From contig NZ_JBLTWO010000010.1 of the NCBI RefSeq assembly GCF_049889055.1, forward strand, positions 1-64,000: a stretch of 64,000 nt of DNA, read 5' to 3'. The notes below the pieces were generated by a model that saw nothing but the letters and a program-made list of their open reading frames with translations, made no database searches and was not told where the DNA came from. Made by a program: the position numbers and the translations under genes. This document shows positions 43,601 to 52,429 of the stretch, one piece after another (within the stretch, counting starts at the first letter, position 1; the number at the start of each line of letters is the position of its first letter). This DNA is from Rhizorhabdus sp049889055 (GTDB lineage: Bacteria > Pseudomonadota > Alphaproteobacteria > Sphingomonadales > Sphingomonadaceae).

Positions 43601-44020
43601 ATGCGTCGCCTTCTGCCGCTTCTGTTCCTATGCGCTGACCTCGCCCCGACCGCCCAAGCCCTTGCCCAGCCGGTCGACGCCGCCGAGATTTTTCGGGGTG
43701 AGGATCTGGAAACCGGGACCGGTGCCGAGGCGCGCAAGGGAAAAACGCTCACCGTCCATTACACCGGCTGGTTCTACGATCAGCCGAAGGATGAGCGCGG
43801 GCGGAAGTTCGACTCTTCACATGGCGGTACGCCGCTCAGCTTCCGGCTCGGCGACGGTCTGGTCATCAGGGGTTGGGATGACGGGCTCGTCGGGATGCGG
43901 GTCGGCGGTGTGCGTACGCTGATCGTCCCGCCCGCCCAAGCCTATGGGCGCAAGGGCAAGGGCCCGGTGCCGCCCGACAGCTGGTTGATGTTCGAGATCG
44001 AATTGCTCGACGTCAAATAG
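43601..44020 (+). CDS. Secreted FKBP-type peptidyl-prolyl isomerase
   Basis: The 139-residue product has a signal peptide (MRRLLPLLFLCADLAPTAQALA) and one FKBP domain. The active-site pattern is VHYTGWFYD, KFDSSHGGTPLSFRLGDGLVIRGWDDGLVGMRVGG and LIVPPAQAYG. It should speed proline isomerisation in the periplasm. The ATG at 43601 is chosen; a GTG three bases earlier is also possible. It is convergent with the amidotransferase gene, only 13 bases apart. Confidence 0.9.
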   Translation: MRRLLPLLFLCADLAPTAQALAQPVDAAEIFRGEDLETGTGAEARKGKTLTVHYTGWFYDQPKDERGRKFDSSHGGTPLSFRLGDGLVIRGWDDGLVGMRVGGVRTLIVPPAQAYGRKGKGPVPPDSWLMFEIELLDVK

Positions 44021-44033
44021 CCACGCGGCCCGA

Positions 44034-45932
44034 TCAGCCGATACCGAACAGCCGCGTCAGTGAGCGATCGAGCATCAGCAACTGCCACAGCAGCCGCCCA
44101 TGATCGACCCGGCCGCCTTTGTGTTCGGTCACGATACGGTCGAGCGCGGCGACGTCGAACCAGCCCGTTTCGATCAGCGCCGACCCTTGCGCAATCCGCT
44201 GAGCCTCGGCGGCAAGCGGCCCGCGAAACCAGGCACTGATCGGGGTGGAAAAGCCCATTTTCCGGCGATAGAGGATCTCGTCGGGCAAATAGCGGCGCAT
44301 CGCCTGCTTCATCAGCCATTTGCCCGTCCTTCCCCGAACCCGCATCGCTTGCGGCAGACGCGCGCCGAATTCGATCAGGCGATAATCGAGCAGCGGCTCG
44401 CGCGCTTCCAGGCTCACCGCCATGCTGGCGCGATCGACCTTGGTCAGGATATCGCCCGGCAGCCAGATCTTGAGGTCGGCATATTGGGCCCGGTCGAGCG
44501 GATCGCGCGCCGGCGCGTCGCGCATCGCCTTGATGTAGCGATCCTCCGCGCGATGCCCCTGCAGGTCGCGCACTGCCCGATCGGTGTAAAGGGCCAGGCG
44601 GGCCTCGCGCGCCGTCACGCCGACCGCCCCGGCATAGGCCTCTTCGCTCGACAGGCCGAGTTCGGCGAAGGTCGATCGCGCGCGCAGAAATTGCGGTGCC
44701 CAGTCGAGCTTGGGATAGAGGCGGCCGAGCGTGCCGAACAGGCCGGTGCGCAGGCGGGCCGGCATCACCGAACGCACGCGTTCCTCGTTCCGGAAGAAGA
44801 CATAGCGCCGATAACCGGCAAAAGCCTCGTCTGCACCATCTCCCGACAACGCCACGGTCACCTGCTCGCGCGCCAGTTCGGACACCCGATAGGTCGGCAG
44901 CGCCGAGGCGTCGGCAAAGGGCTCGTCGAACGCCTCGACCAGCCGGTCGATCAGCCCATAATCCTCCGAGGATACGATCCGCGTCCGATGATCGGTGGCG
45001 AAGCGCTCGGCCACCTGCGCCGCATAGCGGGTTTCGTCATAATCGGGATGATCGAAGCCGATCGAACAGGTCTTCACCGCCTGCGGGCTCGCCTCTGCCA
45101 TCAGCGCTACGACCGAGGAACTGTCGACCCCGCCGGACAGAAAGGCGCCGAGGGGCACGTCCGACACCATCCGATCAGTGACAGCGGAGCGCATCAGCGC
45201 GGTGAGCTCGTCCGATAGCGACGCAGCCGATCCGCGCGCGCGATCGGCGAAGCTGACGTCCCACCAGGCAATCGGCGCGGGCAGCCCCTGCCCCCGGCGC
45301 AGCATCAGATAATGGCCGGCCGGCAGCTTGCGCACACCGGCGAGGATGCAGGCATCGTCGGGCACATAACCCAGCCCGAGATAATCGTCGATCGCGCTGA
45401 AGTCGGGAGCACGCCGGAAGAGGGGATGCGCGAGCAGCGCCTTGAGCTCGGATCCGAACACCACGCTGCCGTCGGACAGCTCGGCATAATGAAGCGGCTT
45501 CACCCCGAGCCGGTCTCGCGCAAGGAACAGACAGCCGCGCTCGCGATCATGGATCGCAAAGGCGAACATCCCGTTCAGGCGCGACAGGCAGTCGGGTCCC
45601 CATTGGCGCCACGCCTCGACGATGACCTCGGTATCGCTGTTGGTCCGGAACTGGCGCCCGCAGGCCTGCAGCGCGGCGCGGACCTCGCGATAATTATAGA
45701 CCTCGCCATTATAGGTGATGACAGCCTGTCCGTCGGCCGATTGCATCGGCTGTGCACCGCCGGCCAGATCGATGATCGCGAGGCGTCGATGCCCGAGCCC
45801 TACGCCGGGCGCCACCCAAAGATCGGCGCCGTCGGGACCGCGATGGGCGATCGCATCGGTCATCGCACGGACGCGTGCCGCATCGACGGGCTTGGCCGTC
45901 TGCAGATGATAGATGCCGGCAATACCGCACAT
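44034..45932 (-). CDS. XrtA-system amidotransferase (asparagine synthase-like)
   Basis: The 632-residue product has an N-terminal class-II glutaminase with the nucleophile Cys2 (MCGIAGIYHLQ) and a C-terminal asparagine-synthetase domain with the PP-loop SGGVDSSSVVALM. The length and locus match the exosortase-A-associated amidotransferase, which is thought to modify the polysaccharide or its sugar precursors. The start at 45932 is fixed by Cys2. It begins 7 bases after the glycosyltransferase stop and is the last gene of the minus-strand EPS cluster. Confidence 0.9.
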   Translation of the reverse strand: MCGIAGIYHLQTAKPVDAARVRAMTDAIAHRGPDGADLWVAPGVGLGHRRLAIIDLAGGAQPMQSADGQAVITYNGEVYNYREVRAALQACGRQFRTNSDTEVIVEAWRQWGPDCLSRLNGMFAFAIHDRERGCLFLARDRLGVKPLHYAELSDGSVVFGSELKALLAHPLFRRAPDFSAIDDYLGLGYVPDDACILAGVRKLPAGHYLMLRRGQGLPAPIAWWDVSFADRARGSAASLSDELTALMRSAVTDRMVSDVPLGAFLSGGVDSSSVVALMAEASPQAVKTCSIGFDHPDYDETRYAAQVAERFATDHRTRIVSSEDYGLIDRLVEAFDEPFADASALPTYRVSELAREQVTVALSGDGADEAFAGYRRYVFFRNEERVRSVMPARLRTGLFGTLGRLYPKLDWAPQFLRARSTFAELGLSSEEAYAGAVGVTAREARLALYTDRAVRDLQGHRAEDRYIKAMRDAPARDPLDRAQYADLKIWLPGDILTKVDRASMAVSLEAREPLLDYRLIEFGARLPQAMRVRGRTGKWLMKQAMRRYLPDEILYRRKMGFSTPISAWFRGPLAAEAQRIAQGSALIETGWFDVAALDRIVTEHKGGRVDHGRLLWQLLMLDRSLTRLFGIG

Positions 45933-45939
45933 AGAATGT

Positions 45940-47133
45940 TCAGCCGATCCCCAGCAGGCCGTCGAGCGCCGCGAGCTGCGCATCCCAGTCATAGCGATTT
46001 ATGATCTGTTGGCGAGCCGCCCGCCCCATCGCAGCCGCCTCGTCGGGGTGAGTCAGCATATGGCTGACGGCATTCGCCATCTCATAGCCATGGGCGACGA
46101 TCAGATGCTTGCCCGGTTCGGCGTCGATCCCTTCGAACGCGGCAGGAGAGGCGACCACCGGGCGCGCCATCGCCATCGCCTCGAGCACCTTGTTCTGCAC
46201 GCCTCGGGCGATATCGAGCGGCGCGACGACGACCGAAGCCGCAGCGAGCCAGGGTCGCACGTCGGGCACTTCGCCGGTGACGATGACATTTTTCAGCTTG
46301 GCGAGTTCGCGCACGGCAGGCGTCGGGTTGCGTCCGACGACCGCGAACAGCGTGGCCGGATGCTTGGCGCGGATGGCAGGGAAGGTGCGCCGCGCGAAAT
46401 AGCACACCGCGTCGACATTGGGCCGGTAATCCATCTGTCCGGTGAAGACGAGCATCGGCTCGGCACCCTCCACCCGCGGGAAACCGTCGGGTGCGAATTT
46501 CCGATGATCGATCCCATTGTCGAGCGCACGGACATGGCTGGTCGACAGACCCGCCCGCTTGCGGAACAGCGCGGCTTCGGCCTCGCTGACGAACAGGCTG
46601 ACGTCCGCCCAGCGGCCGACGCTGTCCTCATATTCGGCAAGCAGGCGCCCCTCGCGCCGGTTGATCCAGGCCAGCGGCCCCCGGCCGGCCTTTCCGTATG
46701 CGACGAATTTCTCCGAATCGACGTCGACGAAGTCCATCACGAAGCGGCGGCCGATCCGGTCGTCGGGCACATATTGCGCCATCTGACCCGAATAGGCGAA
46801 GATCGTGTCGATCGGCCGTTCGGCGAGCAGATGGTCCACCATGCGCATGATGCGGCGCGACCCGAACGCCGCGATCGACACCGGCTCGCCGAGCACCAGC
46901 GCTTCCAGCCCGGCGCGCAGACGTGATTTGCTGCGGATCTCGATGTGGAGCGACGCCAGCATCGGCAGCAATTCCTTCGCCCGCCGGCGATCCTCCTCAT
47001 TGTCCACGAAGCCGAGCAAATGAACCGGGCGCCGCGCCGCGATATGGCGCAGCATGTGAAAACTGCGAATCCTGTCGCCGCGATCGGGCGGGAAAGGGAT
47101 GCGGTGGGCGAGGAACAGGATTTCGCCGGTCAT
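45940..47133 (-). CDS. TIGR03087-type XrtA-system glycosyltransferase
   Basis: The 397-residue group-1 glycosyltransferase (GT-B fold) begins EILFLAHRIPFPPDRGDRIRSF, the hallmark of the TIGR03087 family. It has the donor-binding features LVFTGQMDYRPNVDAV, EVPDVRPWLAAA and IARGVQNKVLEAMAMARPVV. It transfers a sugar during EPS repeat assembly at the cytoplasmic membrane. The ATG at 47133 overlaps the FemAB stop by four bases; a longer open frame exists but is not needed. Confidence 0.92.
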   Translation of the reverse strand: MTGEILFLAHRIPFPPDRGDRIRSFHMLRHIAARRPVHLLGFVDNEEDRRRAKELLPMLASLHIEIRSKSRLRAGLEALVLGEPVSIAAFGSRRIMRMVDHLLAERPIDTIFAYSGQMAQYVPDDRIGRRFVMDFVDVDSEKFVAYGKAGRGPLAWINRREGRLLAEYEDSVGRWADVSLFVSEAEAALFRKRAGLSTSHVRALDNGIDHRKFAPDGFPRVEGAEPMLVFTGQMDYRPNVDAVCYFARRTFPAIRAKHPATLFAVVGRNPTPAVRELAKLKNVIVTGEVPDVRPWLAAASVVVAPLDIARGVQNKVLEAMAMARPVVASPAAFEGIDAEPGKHLIVAHGYEMANAVSHMLTHPDEAAAMGRAARQQIINRYDWDAQLAALDGLLGIG

Positions 47134-48179
47134 CCCAGCCCCCGCGCGATCCAGGGCCCGATGCGGTTGGCGACCGCCAGCGGCAGCCGCTGCCACAGCG
47201 CGATCTGCAGCCGATATTTGGGGTTCAGCGGGTTGATCTGCCGGGGTGCCTGCCCGTCGGCCGTGCGGACCGCATAGGCAAGCGGCTGCGGCTCGAACCC
47301 CCAATTCTTCTTGAATGCGAAGGCACCCGTGCCGAATTTCGACCGGCCGAAATCGAATCGCGAACACCCCCGCTGCCGGGCGTGGAGCATCAGCGAATAA
47401 TACATCCGATCATTGGCCCGCCACGTCCTGGCATCCGTGGTACCGCCGCCCCAATAGGGCAGCACCGCCCCCTTGTGGTACAGGCTCAGCACGCTCGCGA
47501 GCGGCTTCCCCTCGTGGCGGATCGTCAGGATATCGGCGTCTTCGGGAAAGGCATCGAGCACCGCGTCGAACAATGCGCGCGGAAAGACCGGCGTGCCCAG
47601 ATTGCGGACGCTTTCGGCATAGACCGCATAATGATCGCGCCGGTCCGCCTCGTCCCGCCCGATAGCGACCGTCAGATCGAAACCGAGCGCCCGCCGCACC
47701 TCGGCCCGCTGCTTGCGAGGGATAGCGAGCAGTTCCTGGTCGTCATCTTCCGCGAGCGACCTGACGAAGCCGGCATAGACGCCCTGCTCGACATGCCAGG
47801 CGGGATCATCCGGAGCGGTCCCGCCGCGCAGTTCGAGCGAGGGACAGGACAAACGCCCCGCAAGCACCCAGGCGGCCTCCGCGAGCGCATCGACCGTCGC
47901 GCGATCGTCGGCGATCGGTCCGCCGCCAACCGCGAAACCAGCCGACACCAGCGCTCTGCCAAACAGCGGCGAATGCACCTCCGACAGCGGCATGACCCCG
48001 CATAGCTGGCCTTCGCACCGCGCGACGAGATAATGAGCCTCCTGCCCGCAGGACTGCTCGACAGCGACGCTCCAGCCCGGTCGATGAAAGAAGCTGCCCT
48101 CGGGATGATCGGCGACATAGCGCTCGATCGCTCGGCACGTTCCCCGATCGGACAGGTCGGCACGACCGATTTCCGCCAT
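47130..48179 (-). CDS. FemAB-family XrtA-system protein
   Basis: The 349-residue product resembles the FemAB/GNAT-like proteins of exosortase loci, with SFFHRPGWSVAVEQSCGQ near the N terminus, a central acyl-transferase fold and DRMYYSLMLHARQRGCSRFDFGRSKFGTGAFAFKKNWGF near the end. Such enzymes probably add an acyl or aminoacyl group to the polysaccharide or its lipid carrier (inference from the FemAB fold). The start at 48179 follows the deacetylase stop by two bases. Confidence 0.9.
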   Translation of the reverse strand: MAEIGRADLSDRGTCRAIERYVADHPEGSFFHRPGWSVAVEQSCGQEAHYLVARCEGQLCGVMPLSEVHSPLFGRALVSAGFAVGGGPIADDRATVDALAEAAWVLAGRLSCPSLELRGGTAPDDPAWHVEQGVYAGFVRSLAEDDDQELLAIPRKQRAEVRRALGFDLTVAIGRDEADRRDHYAVYAESVRNLGTPVFPRALFDAVLDAFPEDADILTIRHEGKPLASVLSLYHKGAVLPYWGGGTTDARTWRANDRMYYSLMLHARQRGCSRFDFGRSKFGTGAFAFKKNWGFEPQPLAYAVRTADGQAPRQINPLNPKYRLQIALWQRLPLAVANRIGPWIARGLG

Positions 48180-48181
48180 GG

Positions 48182-49027
48182 TCAGGCCGCCCTCGCCGCT
48201 TCTGCGCCTACGATCCGGTCGATCCGATCCCACGCGAAGTCGCCGATCGCCCGCTCCAGCTTGCCCTCCATCGCGGACAGCCGGGCATAATGGCGCAGCC
48301 GCGACCGCAGCGGGGCGTGCGTCACGCGCGGCTGTCCCGGGTCGATCTCCCAGGGGTGGAAATAGAAGATGCCGGGCCGCCCTTCCGCATTCACCTGCCG
48401 GATCGCCCAGCGCGAGAATGCATAAGGGAAGAGACGGAAGAAGCCACCGCCACCGGCCGCGACCGTCCGACCGCCGAAACGGGCGGTGGTCACCGGCAGT
48501 TCGATCAGATCGGCCCCGGCCATGGGTCGGAAGGCGAAGCGCGGGGCTTCCGGCCAGCCATAATGGTCATGCACGACCGGCGCGACGCTGGAGGAATAGG
48601 CATAGCCTTCCTCCGCCAATATCTCATGCGCCCAGGGCGTGCGCGCGTCGATAGAGAAGCTCGGCGCACGATAGCCGACCACCCGGCAGCCGCCGAGATC
48701 CTCGAGAACCCCGCGCGTACGGCGCAAATCCTCGCGAAACTGAGCCGGCGTCATGGTGAATACGCGCACATGGTCCCAGCCATGGCTGGCGACCTCATGG
48801 CCCGCTGCGACGATTCGGCGGATCAGCCCGGGGCAGCGCTCCGCCACCCAGCCCAAAGTGAAGAATGTGGCCTTGGCCCCGGCGCGGCCAAACAGATCGA
48901 TGACGGCATCGCTATTGCGTTCGACACGCGACGGCAGATTATCCCAGTCCTCCCGCCGGATGCATTTTTCGAATGCTCCGACCTGGAACCAGTCCTCTAT
49001 GTCGACCGAAAGGCCGTTGGTCACCAT
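48182..49027 (-). CDS. XrtA-system polysaccharide deacetylase
   Basis: The 281-residue NodB-fold (CE4) enzyme has TNGLSVDIEDWFQVGAFE at the N terminus, with the catalytic Asp pair. KATFFTLGWVAERCPGL and the metal-binding ASHGWDHVR follow, then the arginine region VGYRAPSFSID. It should remove N-acetyl groups from the exopolysaccharide. There is no signal peptide in the chosen start, as is common for this subfamily. It lies 7 bases downstream of the ATPase gene. Confidence 0.92.
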   Translation of the reverse strand: MVTNGLSVDIEDWFQVGAFEKCIRREDWDNLPSRVERNSDAVIDLFGRAGAKATFFTLGWVAERCPGLIRRIVAAGHEVASHGWDHVRVFTMTPAQFREDLRRTRGVLEDLGGCRVVGYRAPSFSIDARTPWAHEILAEEGYAYSSSVAPVVHDHYGWPEAPRFAFRPMAGADLIELPVTTARFGGRTVAAGGGGFFRLFPYAFSRWAIRQVNAEGRPGIFYFHPWEIDPGQPRVTHAPLRSRLRHYARLSAMEGKLERAIGDFAWDRIDRIVGAEAARAA

Positions 49028-49034
49028 CGCCCGG

Positions 49035-50783
49035 TCAGGCCGGCCCCTGCCCTCCGCCGTCCGGCCGCCGCAGCGGCACCGAAACGGGGGCGGCAGGTTG
49101 CGGATTGAGCTGAGGATCCGTCTCGACCAGTTCGACAAGCAGGGTCAGCGTGCGACGCAGGATCGCCTCCTGCTCGGCCAAGCGCGTTTCCAGCTCTGCG
49201 TTACGCGCGGCATGGTCGACCAACGCCGGATCGGTGGCGGGCGTCGGTTCGACGCTAACCGGTTGCGAAACCGGCGTCGGCGCGGGCTGCGGAACCGGGG
49301 GTTCGGCTATTTGCGGAGGGGGAAAGGGCGGCATCGCCGAGGCAGGAGGCGCAGCTGCCTCCGAAGACGGCGTCGTCCAGTCCTGTTCGACCTTCCACAC
49401 GGGGGCATTGACGGGCTGCCGCGCAGGTTCGGGTATCGGCTGCCGCGCGGTTTCCGGCGTCGAAGCGGAAACCGGAGGCCATTCGGGTGCCTGTTCGGCG
49501 GGCTGTTCGACAGCCCAGCTCGGCACCGATGGCGCGGCTGGCGGTTCGGCCGCGACCGACCGACTGAGCTCGGGCGGAACATTACCATCGAAACGAGGCG
49601 GCTGCTCGATCGTGGGCGGCGGAAAATGTCCGCGCAAGGCCGCCAGGGGATCGGCAGCCAGCCCGCTCAACGGGTCTGAGGGAGAGCCGGGACGCTCCTC
49701 CTCTTCCGGCGGGGCATAGCTGGTATAAGATGGTCGCATCGCCTGTGGCGAAGGCTCGGCTGGCGCCGGCGGCACCGGTGCGACGAAAGACGCCGAAGGC
49801 TCCTGCGGCGCATAGGGCACAGGCTCCGGAGCCGGGAAGGGCGTCGCCAGCGGGGGCACTGACATGGACACCGCCGGTTGCGGCGCAGGCTCGGATTCGG
49901 AAGGCGGGAAGACCGGGTCCAGATCGGACGGCATCGCCTGCGCGCGCGGCTGCGGCCCCTGGGCGGGCATGATGCTTTCGCTGGCCAGATCCGAGGCGAC
50001 GTCGTCGACCACCTCGCCGTCGATGTCGGTCAGGCGTTCGATCGCGCCCTGAAGCATGACGCGCCCGGCCAGCATATTGAGCCGGCGCGGAATGCCGCCC
50101 GACAGCCGGTGAAAGGCATCATAGGCATCCTGGGCGAAGCGCGGCGTACCCTTCCAGCCGGCGCAGGCCAACCGGTGCATGACATAGGGGGCGACCTCTT
50201 CGGGGCCCATGGCGGTCAGGTGGTGAGTGGCGATCACCCGCTGGCGCAATTGCTCGAACCGGGGTTGCGCCAGCGCGTCTCGGAACTCCGGCTGGCCCAG
50301 CAGGAATATCTGCAGGAGGGCCTGTCCGCCATATTGGAAATTGGACAGCATCCGCAGCTCTTCGAGCGCGGAAATAGGAAGGTTTTGCGCCTCGTCGACG
50401 ATCAACAGAGTCCGCTTCCCGCCACGCGCCTGCTCGTGCAGGAAACGCTCGATCCGCGCAAGCAGCTGGCCCTTGGCGGCGACATCGGTCGCAACCCCCA
50501 GCGCCAGCGCGACGATACGGAGGATGTCCTCCCCCTCGAGCTGGGTCGATACCAGGTTGATCGCGGTCAGGCGCGAGCGGTCGATCGTCGCCATCAGGCG
50601 ACCGACCAGCATGGTCTTGCCGGTGCCGACCTCGCCGGTAACGACGATGAAGCCTTCGCCCTGCGCCAGGCCATAGCCCAAATAGGTCATCGCCTTGCGG
50701 TGGGTCGCGCTTTCGAAATAGAAGCGCGGATCCGGCGTCAGCTGGAACGGCCGATCCGTCAGGCCATAGGGATCATGGTCCAA
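49035..50783 (-). CDS. XrtA-system AAA ATPase with long proline-rich extension
   Basis: The first ~270 residues form an ExeA/GspA-like AAA ATPase of the TIGR03015 family: DPYGLTDRPFQLTPDPRFYF, Walker A TGEVGTGKTMLVGRL, Walker B LLIVDEAQNL and a GIPRRLNMLAGRVML segment. The remaining ~300 residues are an unusual Pro/Ala/Glu-rich stretch with many PEP- and QPxP-type repeats. A C-terminal coiled coil (AARNAELETRLAEQEAILRRTLTLLVEL) ends the protein. Typical family members lack such a long tail. Confidence 0.9.
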   Translation of the reverse strand: MDHDPYGLTDRPFQLTPDPRFYFESATHRKAMTYLGYGLAQGEGFIVVTGEVGTGKTMLVGRLMATIDRSRLTAINLVSTQLEGEDILRIVALALGVATDVAAKGQLLARIERFLHEQARGGKRTLLIVDEAQNLPISALEELRMLSNFQYGGQALLQIFLLGQPEFRDALAQPRFEQLRQRVIATHHLTAMGPEEVAPYVMHRLACAGWKGTPRFAQDAYDAFHRLSGGIPRRLNMLAGRVMLQGAIERLTDIDGEVVDDVASDLASESIMPAQGPQPRAQAMPSDLDPVFPPSESEPAPQPAVSMSVPPLATPFPAPEPVPYAPQEPSASFVAPVPPAPAEPSPQAMRPSYTSYAPPEEEERPGSPSDPLSGLAADPLAALRGHFPPPTIEQPPRFDGNVPPELSRSVAAEPPAAPSVPSWAVEQPAEQAPEWPPVSASTPETARQPIPEPARQPVNAPVWKVEQDWTTPSSEAAAPPASAMPPFPPPQIAEPPVPQPAPTPVSQPVSVEPTPATDPALVDHAARNAELETRLAEQEAILRRTLTLLVELVETDPQLNPQPAAPVSVPLRRPDGGGQGPA

Positions 50784-50821
50784 AGCGACCCTCCCTCTTG
50801 CTGGATGGGAAAACGATCATA

Positions 50822-52429
50822 TCAGAAGCGATATTGCAGGCCGACTTGCGCACGCCCGGAGACATCAGCCGTGAGCCCATCCTGCTTCGACGCATCTACC
50901 GCCACACTCGCCTGCATCTGTATCCCGCGCCCAAATGTGCGGAAATAATTCGCACTGGCGGAACCCGACAGCACGTCGGATGCCCCCACCTGACCGTTCT
51001 TAAACATGTTGCCGGTAAAAGAAAAGGATACGCCCGACTGCCGGGTGAGCTGTCCGCCGACCGCAAAATTGCCGAAAATGCTCTGATCGACGACGCCTGC
51101 GAGCGACACCACGGCGTTCGGATCGTCGATATAGTTGCGGCGGGTATAGCCCATCCCGGCGGAGACATTCCACTGGCGCAAGGCGCGGGTGAAGATGATG
51201 CTGGCCCCGCGCTCGCGATACATGTTTGCGGAGGCCTGCCCGAGCGAGCCGCCGATGCAGCGCCCCGATCCCGCTGCCTTGCCGAACAGACAGTTCTGGA
51301 AGGAGCTCGTCGGATCGATCGCCTGGCCGAGATCGAGATTGACGGGGGAACTGGCCAGACCACTGGTCAGCCCCTGCCCGAAGCTCTGGATCTGATCGCT
51401 GACGATGAGGGTGAGGCCGGTCTTCTCGCTCGGCTTCATTTCGACCAGACCCGTGACGGAGAAGCCGCCATAGCGATAGCCGGCACGCGCCTCGAAGCGG
51501 GAGCGACGGCTGGGTCGCCAGATCACCCCCGCATCGGCAATGATACCATTGACGTCATAGGTGAGCACGCGCGGCTTGCTGACGTCGGAGACGAAGCCGC
51601 CGCCGCGACCGATCACCGGCAGGCCGGTCAGGCTGTCGATCAGCGCCTCGCGCTCGGTGGTGCGAGTCTTTTCGTAGCCGGCGCTGGTGACGAGCGCGAT
51701 CGTCCGCGCCACCGGCAGCTTGATCTCGCCGATGATGTTGAGAGCCCGGAGCTGCTGGTCCAGGTTCGACAAGTCCTCGGCCCGAACCTCGCCGCTGAGC
51801 TTCCAGTCGAACGGTAGCGCGCTGCGCTCCATGCCCAGCGACAGCTGCGCCTGCTGCGAAACAGAACTGTCGAAGCGATCGGTAACGGGACCGGTCGAGA
51901 AGGTGCCCCCATCGCTCTTGTTCTTGGTATAGCCGTAACGATAATTGGCCGAGAAGCCGAGGTCGCCGATCCGGTGGGCGAGCATCGGCTGGATATAGCC
52001 CGAATAAGTCTGGGTGAGGTTGCGGCCGCTGCCGAAATTGGTTGGCGGCGCGGGGCCGCTCGGATCGATGCGGCTGCGCGTGACGATACCGCCGCCCTGC
52101 ACCGTGAGCCATTCCTCGATGACGACGGCCTGCGCCTGCATCACCCCGTCCTGCACGAAAGACTGCTGCGTATCGCCCATTTCGGGGATGCGATAAGCGA
52201 GCCGATAGGTCCCTGATACGGTCACGCGACGGTTGGTGATCTGCGCAGCCAGCGTTCCCGAAACCTCGGTGTAGGTGAGATCTTCGACGCCTTGCCCGCT
52301 GAGTTGGGACTGGACCACCTGCTGGATGTCGAAGAAGGCGCCGATCTGCGGGCGTTCGGCATGGGCAGCACCACAGGCGGCCCCTCCGGCGAAGAGACCC
52401 AGCAGAGCTTGCGCTGTCGGCCGCCTCAT
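50822..52429 (-). CDS. TIGR03016-family outer-membrane protein of XrtA system
   Basis: The 535-residue product has a signal peptide (MRRPTAQALLGLFAGGAACGAAHA) and a long beta-barrel-like sequence with alternating hydrophobic residues. It closes with VGLQYRF, a C-terminal aromatic typical of outer-membrane insertion. Its place between kinase and ATPase genes matches the PEP-CTERM-associated outer-membrane family, presumably the export pore or anchor for the polymer. Its start overlaps the kinase stop by four bases. Confidence 0.87.
   Translation of the reverse strand: MRRPTAQALLGLFAGGAACGAAHAERPQIGAFFDIQQVVQSQLSGQGVEDLTYTEVSGTLAAQITNRRVTVSGTYRLAYRIPEMGDTQQSFVQDGVMQAQAVVIEEWLTVQGGGIVTRSRIDPSGPAPPTNFGSGRNLTQTYSGYIQPMLAHRIGDLGFSANYRYGYTKNKSDGGTFSTGPVTDRFDSSVSQQAQLSLGMERSALPFDWKLSGEVRAEDLSNLDQQLRALNIIGEIKLPVARTIALVTSAGYEKTRTTEREALIDSLTGLPVIGRGGGFVSDVSKPRVLTYDVNGIIADAGVIWRPSRRSRFEARAGYRYGGFSVTGLVEMKPSEKTGLTLIVSDQIQSFGQGLTSGLASSPVNLDLGQAIDPTSSFQNCLFGKAAGSGRCIGGSLGQASANMYRERGASIIFTRALRQWNVSAGMGYTRRNYIDDPNAVVSLAGVVDQSIFGNFAVGGQLTRQSGVSFSFTGNMFKNGQVGASDVLSGSASANYFRTFGRGIQMQASVAVDASKQDGLTADVSGRAQVGLQYRF

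Noticed and set aside
39113..45932. Lasso-peptide cluster made of the HprK-like kinase and the asparagine-synthase-like gene
   Set aside because: There is no transglutaminase-type leader protease, PqqD-like protein or precursor ORF. The synthase has an active Cys2 glutaminase and sits in the EPS operon. IS elements lie between the two genes.
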